The position numbers and the translations under genes were made by a program. The notes under the pieces are model-generated. The model was given only the letters and a program-made list of their open reading frames with translations. It made no database searches and was not told the origin of the DNA. A stretch of DNA of 64,000 nucleotides from CAJCJE01 sp035948315 (GTDB taxonomy: Bacteria > Actinomycetota > Actinomycetes > Mycobacteriales > Pseudonocardiaceae): the NCBI GenBank assembly GCA_035948315.1, contig DASZJG010000083.1:62001-126000 (forward strand), read 5' to 3'. Each line of letters starts with the position of its first letter. Within the stretch, counting starts at the first letter, position 1. Of this stretch, positions 1 to 8,871 are shown one piece after another.

Positions 1-1196
1 ACCGGGATGATGATCAGCGCGACGAACGTCAGTGCCGTGATGAACATGCCGACCGCCGCGAACACCCTGGTGCCGAGCTTGTCCGAGAGCACCCCGGACA
101 GCGGCGCGGAGAGCAGGAAGCCGACCGTCATCGGCAGCATGTAGATGCCGGCCCACAACGGCGTGGACGCGAAGCTGTAGCCGTGCTGCGGCAGCCAGAT
201 GCCCTGCAACCAGATGATCAGGATGAACTGGAGGCCGCCTCGGCCGAGCGACGCGGTCAGGTTGGCCAGGTTGCCGAAGGCGAACGAGCGGATCTTGAAC
301 AGCGAGAGGTTGAACAGCGGGTTGGCGACCCTGGTCTCGATGATGCCGAAGATGATCAGCACGATCACGCCGCCGACCAGCGCGCCCAGCACCCAGGGAT
401 TGGTCCAGCCCATGGACTTCCCGCCGTAGGGCTGGATGCCGTAGGTGATGGCGACCAGCACCGCGATCAGGCCGATCGCGAAGGTGATGTTGCCCCACCA
501 GTCCATCCTGGCGCGCTGCCGCTCACCGATGTCGTGCAGTTTGATGTAGGCCCAGATGGTGCCGAGCACGCCGACCGGCACGGACACCAGGAAGATCAGG
601 TGCCAGTTGACCGGCGAGAGCAGGCCGCCGATGACCAGGCCGAGGAAGGAGCCGGCGATCGCGGCGACACCGTTGAAGCCCATGGCCAGACCGCGCTGGT
701 TGGCCGGGAACGCGTCGGTGAGGATGGCGCTGGAGTTGGCCATCAGGAACGCGCCGCCGATGCCCTGGATGATGCGCCAGCCGATCAGCCACAGCGCGGC
801 CGAACTGCCGTTCATCCAGGTGACCGCGAGGAAGATCGAGGAGATGGTGAAGACCGCGAAGCCGAGGTTGTACATCTTGGCGCGGCCGAACATGTCGCCC
901 ATCCGACCGAAGCTGACCACCAGCACCGCGGTGACGACGAGGAAGCCCATCATCATCCACAGCAGATAGCTGGTGTTGCTCGGGTCGAGCGGGTTGATGT
1001 TGATGCCCTTGAAGATGTCGGGCAGCGCGATCAGCACGATCGAGGAGTTGATGGTGGCGATCAGCATGCCCAGCGTGGTGTTGGACAGCGCGATCCACTT
1101 GTAGTGCGGTCCGAGATCGGCGAGCGATCGGGTGCGCCGGTCCGGCGCTCGACCTCCTGGTCGTCCTGCCGCCAGTTCGTCCGATGCGATGGCCAC
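1..1196 (-). CDS. MFS drug-efflux transporter (EmrB/QacA, DHA2-like), C-terminus cut off
   Basis: Proton-driven multidrug exporter in the cytoplasmic membrane. The leftward frame begins MAIASDELAAG at a GTG, about 7 bases after a GGGGAG ribosome site. An in-frame GTG two codons upstream lies too close to that site. After a short soluble leader comes TM1 with the family motif TINSSIVLIALPDI, then MMMGFLVVTAVLVVSFGRMGDMFGR, which matches the loop 2-3 motif of DHA2 pumps. About 398 codons are visible and the frame is still open at base 1, so the last membrane segments lie outside the window. Substrate unknown. It may be a separate unit from the upstream MarR-MFS-YceI genes because an AT-rich gap of about 145 bases separates them. 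Confidence 0.82.
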   Translation of the reverse strand, partial: MAIASDELAAGRPGGRAPDRRTRSLADLGPHYKWIALSNTTLGMLIATINSSIVLIALPDIFKGININPLDPSNTSYLLWMMMGFLVVTAVLVVSFGRMGDMFGRAKMYNLGFAVFTISSIFLAVTWMNGSSAALWLIGWRIIQGIGGAFLMANSSAILTDAFPANQRGLAMGFNGVAAIAGSFLGLVIGGLLSPVNWHLIFLVSVPVGVLGTIWAYIKLHDIGERQRARMDWWGNITFAIGLIAVLVAITYGIQPYGGKSMGWTNPWVLGALVGGVIVLIIFGIIETRVANPLFNLSLFKIRSFAFGNLANLTASLGRGGLQFILIIWLQGIWLPQHGYSFASTPLWAGIYMLPMTVGFLLSAPLSGVLSDKLGTRVFAAVGMFITALTFVALIIIP

Positions 1197-1202
1197 GGCC
1201 AC

Positions 1203-1342
1203 ACTCCCCGCAGCGAGCCCATGGCTCGCCGTTGTCCTCCAATTACTTTAACTATGCTAACTAATTTTGTTTGCTATGCACAACTATCAACCTCGGCGCA
1301 CGCAGTGAAACTGATCACGTGCAGCACGCACGCAACCGTTCC
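1203..1342 (-). promoter_or_regulatory. AT-rich promoter/operator gap before the partial MFS gene
   Basis: A markedly AT-rich stretch (about 1240-1295) in otherwise GC-rich DNA, placed directly before the GTG start of the partial exporter. It holds the dyad-like element TTGCTATGCACAA at 1271-1283 and TTAACTATGCTAA nearby. These have the size and symmetry of MarR/TetR-type operators. Assignment to a given regulator is inference. Confidence 0.4.
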
Positions 1343-2287
1343 TCACATCGACGGCAGGCTGTCGCCCTGAAGCGCCTCGATGTCCATCTCGACCCGCAAC
1401 GTCGTGCCGACCGCCGCGACGCCGGCCCGGATCATCGGGTTGTAGTTCATCGCGAAATCGTCCCGCTTGAGGTCGGTCACCGCGTGGAACGCGGCCCGCG
1501 TCCCACCCCACGAGTCCGGCCCGACGCCCAGGTAGGTCAGCTCCAGCGCGATCGAGCGAGTCGTGCCGTTGAGCGTCAGCCGACCGTCCAACCGCCACTT
1601 CTCCCCGCCCAGCGGGGTGATGCCGGTGCCGACGTACTGGATGACCGGGTGCACGTCCACGCTCATGAAATCCGCCGAGCGCATGTGGTCGTCGCGCATC
1701 TTGTTGCCGGTGTCGATGCTCGCCGCGTCGATCAGCGCGGTCACCCGCGACTCCTCGACCGGGTTGCCGACCTCGATCTTGCCGTTGAACTCGGTGAACC
1801 GGCCGCGCACCGTGGCGAAGCCCAGATGCCGCGCGGTCACGTAGATCGCCGAGTGCGCCGGGTCGATCGTGTACATGCCCGGCGGCGGCAGCTCCGCGCC
1901 GGCGACCCGGGGCAGCGCGATCGTGCCGAGCGCGGCTCCGCCCGAGGTGACCAGCGCGGCGCGCGCCGTCGGGTCGAAGCCGGGCGCGGTGATGATCGCG
2001 GTGTAGGTGCCGGCGGGCAACGGTTTCGAGGCCAGTCGGCCGTCGGTGTCCGCGCCCACCCTGGCCACCTGCTGGCCGGTCACGTCGGTCACGGTCAGCA
2101 CGGCGGCGGCCACCGGCCAACCGTCCGAGGTGTGCACGGTCGCGCTCACGCCGCTCGGCTCGCCCTCCGGAACCGAGGCGGGCGCGGGCGGGATCAGCGG
2201 AGCGGGCTGCGGTTGCGGCGCGGCCGCCGGAGCGCCCTGCGCGGCGGGCTGGCCGAACCAGTCGGTCGATTCTGGTTGAGTAGTCAT
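1343..2287 (-). CDS. YceI-family protein with N-terminal carboxypeptidase-regulatory-like domain
   Basis: 314 aa. Residues 1-42 are a Pro/Ala/Gln-rich linker. About 45-130 form one carboxypeptidase-regulatory-like (CPD) beta-sandwich (GVSATVHTSDGWPVAAAV, then PAGTYTAIITAPGF). About 137-310 are a YceI lipocalin-like beta-barrel, with the opening MYTIDPAHSAIYVTARH and the SIDTGNKMRDDHMRSADF segment typical of the family. YceI proteins bind polyisoprenoid or other amphiphilic molecules. No signal peptide is visible, so it is probably cytoplasmic, unlike E. coli YceI. The ATG overlaps the stop of the upstream MFS gene by 4 bases (2284-2287), so the two are translationally coupled. The CPD domain resembles the repeats at the end of that MFS protein, suggesting domain sharing. 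The true ligand is unknown. Confidence 0.85.
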   Translation of the reverse strand: MTTQPESTDWFGQPAAQGAPAAAPQPQPAPLIPPAPASVPEGEPSGVSATVHTSDGWPVAAAVLTVTDVTGQQVARVGADTDGRLASKPLPAGTYTAIITAPGFDPTARAALVTSGGAALGTIALPRVAGAELPPPGMYTIDPAHSAIYVTARHLGFATVRGRFTEFNGKIEVGNPVEESRVTALIDAASIDTGNKMRDDHMRSADFMSVDVHPVIQYVGTGITPLGGEKWRLDGRLTLNGTTRSIALELTYLGVGPDSWGGTRAAFHAVTDLKRDDFAMNYNPMIRAGVAAVGTTLRVEMDIEALQGDSLPSM

Positions 2288-4944
2288 GCCTGCGGGTGTC
2301 CCAATCGCACGTCGTGTTGACCGAATTCGCCGCCGACGACCCGCAACGTGCTGGCCACCGGCGGGTAGCCGCTCGCGATGACCGTGTAGTCACCTTCGGG
2401 CAGATCGTCGAAACTGTACTCACCGTCGTCATTGGTGGTGGCCAGGCCGACCACGTTGCCGGCGCCGTCCAGCAGGGTGACGCGGGCGTCCGGCACGACC
2501 CGGCCGTCCGCGACGCGGGCGACGCCGCGCAGGTGCGAACCGCCGGCCAGCGCGACGTCCTGCGTCGTGGTGCCGGTCGACTCGACGGTCACGCTCTGCG
2601 CAACCGGCTGGAAGCCCTCCGCGCTGATCACCAGTGTGTAGGTGCCACCGACCAGTTCGCCGAACAGGTATGCGCCCTGCGCGTCGGTCAACTGCGACGC
2701 GACCACCTCGCCGTGGCCGTCGGCCAGGGTGGCCGCCGCGCCGGACACCGGCGTGCCGCGGTTCGCGATGGTCACCGCGCCGGACAGGCTGGACGTGCCG
2801 GTGAGCACCACGTCGACGGTCACCGGTCCGGATCCGACGGTCACCGTGGACGCCTGCGGCTGGTGCGCGCCCGCGGACGCGATCAGCACGTACGCGCCCG
2901 GCCCGGGAACCGCGATGTGGAAGGCGCCGTCGCTCGCCGAGGCGTTGCGGCCGACCTGTCTGCCGGCCATGTCGATCAGGGTGAGCGCGGAGTCGGCGAT
3001 GGCATGCCCGTCCGATCTGCGCACGTGCCCGCTGATCACGTGCCCGCTGGTCGACAGTCCATCCACGGCACCCAACCCGTCACCGCTCATCGGCATCGCT
3101 CCCGCAAGCTCGCCCAATCCGTTGCCGCGACCGTTGGTCCCGGCCGAGCTGTACTCGACGGAGCCATACTCGCCTGCGCTCACGCCTCCTCCTTCACCAC
3201 CAGTCGCTGCGCCGTCCTCGGCCATCCTCGCCTCGATGCCGGACTGGAGTCGCAGCGGAACCTCTTTCAAGAACAGCAATACACCGAAACCCACCGCGAC
3301 CACGATGGCGGCGGTCAGGAATACCGGATGCAGCGAGTCGGCGAAACCGTCCAGGAACGGTCGCGCCAATCGCGGATCGAGCCGCTGCACAAACGATGAA
3401 TCCTGGGCCAATCCGCCGGCAGCGGCACCGACTCCGCCATTATGCAGTACCGCGAATACCGGTGCGTTGGCGGGATTGGCGATCACCGCGGGATCGTGGA
3501 GCGCCTGTTGGAACGAGGCCGTCCTGGCCGCGCCCGCGAACGCGTTCGCGATCTTGGTGCCGAGCACGCTGAACAAAATGGACAGAAAAACCGCTGTTCC
3601 CAGCGTCGCGCCCAGCTGTCGGAAGAACGTGGCCGAGGACGACGCGACGCCCATGTCCCTGGCCGGCACGGCATTCTGCACCGCGATGATCAAGGTCTGC
3701 ATACAGTTACCGAGACCGAAACCGAAAATGAACATCCAGATATCGGTATAGAGCAGATCGGTGTTCGCGTTGATGGTGTTCAACAGCAGCAGACCGGCGA
3801 CCATCAGCGCCGTCCCGAGTAGTGGGAAAATCTTGTATCGACCGGTTCTGGCCGTCAGCTGTCCGGAAAAGACGGACGCGAGCGCGATGCCCAGCACCAG
3901 CGGAAGAATCAGCAGACCGGCCTTTGTCGGTGACGCACCCTTGACGATCTGCAAATACAGCGGAATGACCGCCATGCCGCCGAACATGCCCATGCCGACG
4001 ATGAAATTGGCGCTGGAGGTGACACTGAACACACCGGAGCGGAACAGCCGCAACGGGATCAGCGCCTCGTCCCGCATGAAGTGCTCGGCGATCACGAACA
4101 GCAGCAGGCCGCCCGCGCCCACGCCGTAACACAGCCAGGCCCTCGGCGAGGTCCAGCCCCACTGCTGGCCCTGCTCGGCGATGATCAGCAGCGGTACCAG
4201 GCAGATGGTGATGGTCAGCGCGCCCCAGTAGTCGACGCGGTGCGGGCGCCGCAGGTGCGGCAGGTTGAGCACGCGGGCGACGACGATCAGCGCGATCGCG
4301 GCGATCGGCACGTTCACCAGGAACACCCAGCGCCAGCCCGCGATGTGCAGGATCTGCGACTGGCCGGCCAGGAACCCGCCGACCACCGGCCCGAGCACGC
4401 TGGCCGAACCGAACACGGCCAGGAAGTAGCCCTGGTACTTGGCGCGCTCGCGCGGCGGCACCACGTCGCCGATGATGGCCAGCGCCAAGGACATCAGCCC
4501 GCCCGCGCCGAGACCCTGGAACGCGCGGAACGCGGCGAGCATGTACATGCTGTCGGCGAACGTGCAGGCGATCGAGCCGATGATGAAGATCACGATCGCG
4601 GTGATGAAGAACGGCTTGCGCCCGTAGATGTCGGACAGCTTGCCGTAGAGCGGCGTGCTGATCGTCGAGGTGATCAGGTACGCGGTGGTCACCCACGCCT
4701 GGAGGTCGAGGCCGTGCAGGTCGTCGGCGATGGTGCGGATGGCGACCGAGACGATCATCTGGTCCAGCGCGGCCAGGAACAGGCCGAGCATCAGCCCGAT
4801 GAACACCAGCATGACCTGGCGATGCGTCAACGCGGGCGCGGGTGCGTCGAGGACGGTGGTCGCGCTCGGGGGCGCCGCTGCCGGTCCGGTGTGGTCGGTC
4901 GTGATGCTCCTCGCCGCGTCGTGGCGGGGCTCGGTCGCGGTCAC
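2284..4944 (-). CDS. MFS exporter (DHA2) fused to three carboxypeptidase-regulatory-like repeats
   Basis: 886 aa. Residues about 40-570 are a 14-segment EmrB/QacA-type proton-coupled exporter: MLGLFLAALDQMIVSVAIRTIADDL marks TM1, LSDIYGRKPFF the loop 2-3 motif, and RAFQGLGAGGLMSLALAIIGDVV and GPVVGGFL motif C. A Gly/Ser-rich linker (about 575-635) leads to three tandem CPD-like domains of about 80 aa each (about 640-722, 723-808, 809-886), each with an Asp-Gly-X-Tyr/Phe turn and a GTYTLVISA-like strand. Plain DHA2 pumps end near 500-550 aa, so the tail is an addition. The 14-segment topology predicts the tail in the cytoplasm, which is unusual for CPD domains. The start overlaps the MarR stop (4941-4944) and the stop overlaps the YceI start. 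Control by the upstream MarR is likely. Substrate unknown. Confidence 0.88.
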   Translation of the reverse strand: MTATEPRHDAARSITTDHTGPAAAPPSATTVLDAPAPALTHRQVMLVFIGLMLGLFLAALDQMIVSVAIRTIADDLHGLDLQAWVTTAYLITSTISTPLYGKLSDIYGRKPFFITAIVIFIIGSIACTFADSMYMLAAFRAFQGLGAGGLMSLALAIIGDVVPPRERAKYQGYFLAVFGSASVLGPVVGGFLAGQSQILHIAGWRWVFLVNVPIAAIALIVVARVLNLPHLRRPHRVDYWGALTITICLVPLLIIAEQGQQWGWTSPRAWLCYGVGAGGLLLFVIAEHFMRDEALIPLRLFRSGVFSVTSSANFIVGMGMFGGMAVIPLYLQIVKGASPTKAGLLILPLVLGIALASVFSGQLTARTGRYKIFPLLGTALMVAGLLLLNTINANTDLLYTDIWMFIFGFGLGNCMQTLIIAVQNAVPARDMGVASSSATFFRQLGATLGTAVFLSILFSVLGTKIANAFAGAARTASFQQALHDPAVIANPANAPVFAVLHNGGVGAAAGGLAQDSSFVQRLDPRLARPFLDGFADSLHPVFLTAAIVVAVGFGVLLFLKEVPLRLQSGIEARMAEDGAATGGEGGGVSAGEYGSVEYSSAGTNGRGNGLGELAGAMPMSGDGLGAVDGLSTSGHVISGHVRRSDGHAIADSALTLIDMAGRQVGRNASASDGAFHIAVPGPGAYVLIASAGAHQPQASTVTVGSGPVTVDVVLTGTSSLSGAVTIANRGTPVSGAAATLADGHGEVVASQLTDAQGAYLFGELVGGTYTLVISAEGFQPVAQSVTVESTGTTTQDVALAGGSHLRGVARVADGRVVPDARVTLLDGAGNVVGLATTNDDGEYSFDDLPEGDYTVIASGYPPVASTLRVVGGEFGQHDVRLGHPQA

Positions 4945-5516
4945 CGCGGATGTCCCGGTGCTCTTGATTCAGTGTCCTTGAAGTAGCTGTCGACGCCGCC
5001 TTCGAGGTCGCTGTTGAACCGGTCCAACAGGACGGTCAGCCTGGCGAGGTCCGCCATGGACCACTTCCGCAGCGTCTTGGCCAGCATCCTGCTGCGCAGC
5101 TCGCGGTTGTCCTCGAACACCCGAACACCCTCCGGCGTGGCCACCAGCATGCAGGCGCGGCCGTCCGCCGGATCGGCACGTCGTTCCAGCAGGCCGTGCC
5201 GCACCAGCGCGGCGGTCTGCCGGCTCACCGTGGACGGGTCGGCGTGCACGGCCTCGGCCAGGCTGGTCAGCCGCTGCGGTCCGGCGACGACGGCACACGC
5301 GAGCAGCGCGTACGCGGCGGACTCGATGCCGTCGTGGCGCTGGAGCGTGAGGCTGGCGCCGATCTTGCGGACCAGCCGGATGAAACGGGTGCACTGGCTG
5401 CCGAGTTCGTCGGCCGCCGCGAGTCGCTCGGGCGACCAGGCGTTGGTGTCGTCCTTGACCTGGTGATCGGCGTTCTCGACATGAGAGGTCCGCATCGCGG
5501 GTACGTCAGGCAGCAC
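4941..5516 (-). CDS. MarR-family transcriptional regulator of the MFS-YceI operon
   Basis: 191 aa winged-helix repressor. The core runs from a helix at about 35-60 through LTSLAEAVHADPSTVSRQTAALVRHGLLERR (recognition helix) to the wing DPADGRACMLVATPEG, followed by C-terminal dimerisation helices. I chose the GTG at 5516 because AAGGAGG lies 8 bases upstream. The open frame extends further upstream but without a comparable site. It is first gene of a MarR-MFS-YceI unit with an ATGA overlap to the exporter, the usual layout for a ligand-responsive autorepressor of an efflux pump. A dyad just upstream of the start is a possible operator. Confidence 0.85.
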   Translation of the reverse strand: MLPDVPAMRTSHVENADHQVKDDTNAWSPERLAAADELGSQCTRFIRLVRKIGASLTLQRHDGIESAAYALLACAVVAGPQRLTSLAEAVHADPSTVSRQTAALVRHGLLERRADPADGRACMLVATPEGVRVFEDNRELRSRMLAKTLRKWSMADLARLTVLLDRFNSDLEGGVDSYFKDTESRAPGHPR

Positions 5517-5550
5517 GACCGCCACCTCCTTGAGAGCTACTAACACGCCG

Positions 5551-5567
5551 TTGCATGCGCTACGCAA
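5551..5567 (-). promoter_or_regulatory. Candidate MarR operator
   Basis: TTGCATGCGCTACGCAA is an imperfect palindrome (TTGC/GCAA ends), 35 bases upstream of the MarR start. Size and place fit autoregulation. The link to the MarR protein is inference. Confidence 0.4.
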
Positions 5568-5654
5568 ATACTTGCCAGCCGCAACAATGCGCCTGATGGC
5601 GAGCCGAACGCAAGCCGAGCGCTGGCGCGCCCCGGACCTGTCGCCCAACCGTGT

Positions 5655-7226
5655 TCATTGACCCCAGATGCCCGGCCCGTGACCGTGCCGGCGCAGGTCG
5701 TACGGGAGCGCGAACTCCAGGCCGAGCAGCGCCAGCAACACCACCGGCAGCGCGAACCAGCTGCCGAACGCGACCCGCCTGCCCAGATAGCCCGGCCGGA
5801 ACTTCGCGTTGAACAGGTACAGCGACTCGACCTGGATGAACGGGTCCAGCAGGTGCAGCGTGCGGTAGCCGAGCCGCTGCACCGGCCGGCGGTCCGCACC
5901 CCGGTCGAGCAGGGCGCGGAACGCGGCGAAGTTCAGTGACACCGTGCCGATGCCCTCGTGCTCGGCATAGCCGACCAGGTCGACGATCATCCGCTCGTTG
6001 AGCCCGTTGAACCGGCCGCGCTCGCGGCGCATCACGTCCAGGGACAGCGCGGCGCCGGGCGCGGGCACCGGGCCGTCGCCGAAGCCGGCCGGCAGGTAGC
6101 GCTGGAAACCGACCACGTGGCCGGCCGGGTCGAAGGCGAGCACGAACACCGCGTCCGGGTTCCTGATGTCGAAAAGGCCGTCCAGCACCATGGAGAAACC
6201 GCGCTCCCGTGCCTTGCCCAGCCAGTCGGCGGACACCTCGGACATCTCGGTGAGCAGTGCGGGTTCGAGCTCGCCCGCGCGGGCGACGCGGGTGGTGATG
6301 CCGGCGTTGTGCGTGCGACCGACCGCCTGGCGCACGTTGCGCATCCGCCGGGTGGCCAGGCTGAAGGTCGGCACGTCGATCATGACCTCCTCGCCGACCT
6401 GCAATCCGGTCAGGTGCTGCGCGTCCCAGAGCCCGGCCAGTTCGGCCCGCGCGCCGAGCACGGCCGGGCGCCAGCCGTTGTGCCGGCACAACGCGATGAA
6501 CCGCGCGATCACGTCGGCGTAGCCGCGCGGATCACCGATCGGGTCGCCGCCGACGACCGCGACCCCGAGCAGCACCCGGTAGCCGACGGCCGCGGTGCCG
6601 TCCTCACTGAACACGTAGGACTTGTCCGAGCGCAGCGCGAACGGCGCCAGCGTGTCCGCGCCCGGCCTGCGCACCAGCGCGGCGACCCGAGCCCGCTCGG
6701 CCTCGCTCGCCGGCGCGGGTGCGGGCGCCGCGCGCAGGATGGTGATCAACACCACCACGATGACGATCAGGCTGGACGCGGCGAGGCCGAGGTGGGCGAC
6801 CCAGCCGTGCCGGGCCGCCCCTTCGATCAGCAGCGTGACGACCGCGGCGAGCGCACCGTTGCGCGCTGCCGCGCGCACCTGGCCGCGTTCCGGCACAGCA
6901 GGGAAGCCGTGGTAGCACAGGACGAGCGCGAGGGCGTAGCCGATCGGCAGGATGCTCCAGGTGGTGTGCCGCAGGGCCAGTGTCGCCCAGCCGATCGCCA
7001 GCACGGTCGCGACCAGCGCGACCCGCCTGGCCCGCAGCAGGCCCCAGCCGAGCACGATCAGCAGCAACGCGAGCAGCAGGCCGTGCGGTCCGGGGCTGTC
7101 CTGGGTGAAGCCGTGACTCGGCCGAGCCGCCCAGCCGGGCACCGCTCCGCGCACCGCGACGATCCCGGCATACATGCCGACCGCCACCGCGACCAGGCCG
7201 AACGGCCACACCCAGACCCGACGCAT
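5655..7226 (-). CDS. DUF2156 / phosphatidylglycerol lysyltransferase-like membrane protein
   Basis: 523 aa. The N-terminal third has about six hydrophobic segments (about 5-185), followed by a soluble DUF2156 domain (about 200-470) with the double-GNAT fold found in MprF/LysX lipid aminoacyltransferases. Diagnostic stretches are the VLLGVAVVGGDPIGD segment, the ATRRMRNVRQAVGRTHNAGI region and FNGLNERMIVDLV. The C-terminus has one more hydrophobic segment (FALPVVLLALLGLEF). MprF homologues transfer Lys or Ala from aminoacyl-tRNA to phosphatidylglycerol, lowering surface charge and giving resistance to cationic peptides. Substrate here is not determined. I start at the ATG at 7226 preceded by GGGGAG; the frame is open further upstream. 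It stands alone between the MarR gene and an MFS pump transcribed in the same direction. Confidence 0.8.
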   Translation of the reverse strand: MRRVWVWPFGLVAVAVGMYAGIVAVRGAVPGWAARPSHGFTQDSPGPHGLLLALLLIVLGWGLLRARRVALVATVLAIGWATLALRHTTWSILPIGYALALVLCYHGFPAVPERGQVRAAARNGALAAVVTLLIEGAARHGWVAHLGLAASSLIVIVVVLITILRAAPAPAPASEAERARVAALVRRPGADTLAPFALRSDKSYVFSEDGTAAVGYRVLLGVAVVGGDPIGDPRGYADVIARFIALCRHNGWRPAVLGARAELAGLWDAQHLTGLQVGEEVMIDVPTFSLATRRMRNVRQAVGRTHNAGITTRVARAGELEPALLTEMSEVSADWLGKARERGFSMVLDGLFDIRNPDAVFVLAFDPAGHVVGFQRYLPAGFGDGPVPAPGAALSLDVMRRERGRFNGLNERMIVDLVGYAEHEGIGTVSLNFAAFRALLDRGADRRPVQRLGYRTLHLLDPFIQVESLYLFNAKFRPGYLGRRVAFGSWFALPVVLLALLGLEFALPYDLRRHGHGPGIWGQ

Positions 7227-7284
7227 CAACCCGCACTCCCCTGATCGGCACAACCCCTTTCGACAACCCTCGTATCGATCTACT

Positions 7285-8730
7285 TTATGCCCGCTTCGCC
7301 CCATCCGCAGGCTCGCGCCGGAAGGTCAGCGCCACGAACAACGAGGCGACCGCGACCCCGGCCGCGACCAGGAACGCGCTGGTCATCCCGGACACGAGCA
7401 CGTGTGCGGGGGACTCGTGGCGGGCCGCGTCGGTGGCCGAAACCCGGCCGAACACCGTGACCAGGACCGCAAGGCCGAGCGAGCCGCCGATCTGCTGCAT
7501 GGTCTGCAGCGCGCCGCCCGCCGCACCCGCGTCCCGGGCCGGCACGGTGGACATGATGATCACGTTCAGCGGCGCGAAGCCGATGCCGCCACCCATACCC
7601 ATCAGCACCAACGGGCCGAGCAGCGCGGCGAAGTAGCCGCTGCTGACGTCGAGCCTGGTCAGCCAGATCAGGCCGATCACCATCAGCGCGCTGCCGGTGA
7701 CGGTCAGGACCTTGGGGCCGAAGCGCGGCAGCAGGCGCGGCACCATCCGGCTGAACCCGAACATCATCGCGGCCATCGGCAGGAACGCGAACCCGGTCGC
7801 GAGCGGCTTGAGGCCGAGCACGTCCTGGATGAACTGGGTGAGGAAGAAGAACATCGACATCATGGCCATCGGCCCGAGGAAGAAGTTGATGTAGGCGCGT
7901 GCCCGGTTGCCCTCGGCGAGCAGGTTGAGCCGCAGCAGCGGTTCGGCGGCCCGCCGTTCGACCAGCAGGAACACCCCGACCAGCAGCGCTCCGCCGATCA
8001 TCGTGGTGAGCACCAGCGGGTCGCTCCAGCCGACTGTCGCGGCGCGGACGAAGGCATAGACCAGGCCGGCGACGCCGAGCGTCGAGGTGACGGCGCCGGG
8101 CAGGTCGAGTCGGGCCGGGTGCCGCTGCGGCTCGGTGATGAACCGCCGCGCCAGGAGGGTCACGACGATGCCGAACGGCACGTTGATGAACATCACCAGT
8201 CGCCAGCTGCCCCACTCGGTGAGCAGGCCGCCGACGATCAGGCCGACCGCGAAACCGCCGCTGGACATGGCGGAGAACAGCGAGAGGGCGCGCACCCGCG
8301 CCTTGGTGTCGGTGATGGTGCTGCTGATCAGCGCCAGCGTGTTCGGTCCCGCGGCGGCGGCGCCGAGGCCCTGCACGATCCGCGCGATCACCAGCCAGGA
8401 CGCGGTCTGGGCGAAACCGCCGGCCAGCGAGGCGAGGGTGAACACGGCGATGCCGGCGATGAACATCCGGCGCCTGCCGAACAGGTCGCCCGCTCGTCCC
8501 CCGAGCAGCAGCAGGCAGCCGAAGATCAGCGTGTAGGCGCTCATCACCCAGGACAGGCCGGTCGGCGTGAAGTGCAGGTCGGCCTGGATGTGCGGCAGCG
8601 CCACGTTCATCACGGTCACGTCGAGGATGAGCATGAGTTGGCAGGTCAGGATGGTGGCCAGTGCCAGTCCGGCACGGGCGCGCCGGGGCGGCGTCGCGCT
8701 GATGGGCGCGACCAGGGTCCGCTCGGTCAC
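7285..8730 (-). CDS. MFS drug-efflux transporter (EmrB/QacA family)
   Basis: 481 aa, 14 predicted membrane segments, full family length. TM1 reads LILDVTVMNVALPHI with the DHA2 motif D1. GGRAGDLFGRRRMF is the loop 2-3 motif, RIVQGLGAAAAGP motif B, and GLIVGGLLTEWGSWR the antiporter motif C. It starts at a GTG. A TetR gene is divergent at 8872, and three copies of one palindrome fill the 141-base gap. The family exports lipophilic drugs against protons. The specific substrate is unknown, but repression by the neighbouring TetR is well supported by the operator layout. Confidence 0.88.
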   Translation of the reverse strand: MTERTLVAPISATPPRRARAGLALATILTCQLMLILDVTVMNVALPHIQADLHFTPTGLSWVMSAYTLIFGCLLLLGGRAGDLFGRRRMFIAGIAVFTLASLAGGFAQTASWLVIARIVQGLGAAAAGPNTLALISSTITDTKARVRALSLFSAMSSGGFAVGLIVGGLLTEWGSWRLVMFINVPFGIVVTLLARRFITEPQRHPARLDLPGAVTSTLGVAGLVYAFVRAATVGWSDPLVLTTMIGGALLVGVFLLVERRAAEPLLRLNLLAEGNRARAYINFFLGPMAMMSMFFFLTQFIQDVLGLKPLATGFAFLPMAAMMFGFSRMVPRLLPRFGPKVLTVTGSALMVIGLIWLTRLDVSSGYFAALLGPLVLMGMGGGIGFAPLNVIIMSTVPARDAGAAGGALQTMQQIGGSLGLAVLVTVFGRVSATDAARHESPAHVLVSGMTSAFLVAAGVAVASLFVALTFRREPADGAKRA

Positions 8731-8752
8731 GAAGGTTCCCCCTACGGAACAC

Positions 8753-8775
8753 CAAGCGGAGACGTTCTCCGCTTG
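8753..8775. promoter_or_regulatory. TetR operator O1 (perfect palindrome)
   Basis: CAAGCGGAGA, a 3-base spacer CGT, then TCTCCGCTTG: 10-bp arms with perfect symmetry, between the divergent MFS and TetR starts. First and best of three copies. Confidence 0.8.
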
Positions 8776-8787
8776 TACCCGGCCTAC

Positions 8788-8810
8788 GATATGGAGAGAC
8801 TCTCCGCTTG
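8788..8810. promoter_or_regulatory. TetR operator O2 (one strong half-site)
   Basis: The right arm TCTCCGCTTG is identical to O1. The left arm keeps only GGAGA. The right arm starts 35 bases after that of O1. Confidence 0.7.
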
Positions 8811-8818
8811 CGCAAGTC

Positions 8819-8841
8819 TATTCGGAGAATCTCTCCGTTTG
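8819..8841. promoter_or_regulatory. TetR operator O3
   Basis: The core CGGAGA, spacer ATC, TCTCCG is a perfect 6-bp dyad. The outer bases differ from O1. It lies 31-53 bases upstream of the TetR start, so it probably overlaps the tetR promoter and mediates autorepression. Confidence 0.72.
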
Positions 8842-8871
8842 CTAGAATGTGGCTGGAGGAGGTAACGAGAC

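Noticed and set aside
523..1242. 239-codon minus-strand frame
   Set aside because: Out-of-frame shadow of the partial MFS gene, whose true frame (from GTG 1196) has the DHA2 motifs.
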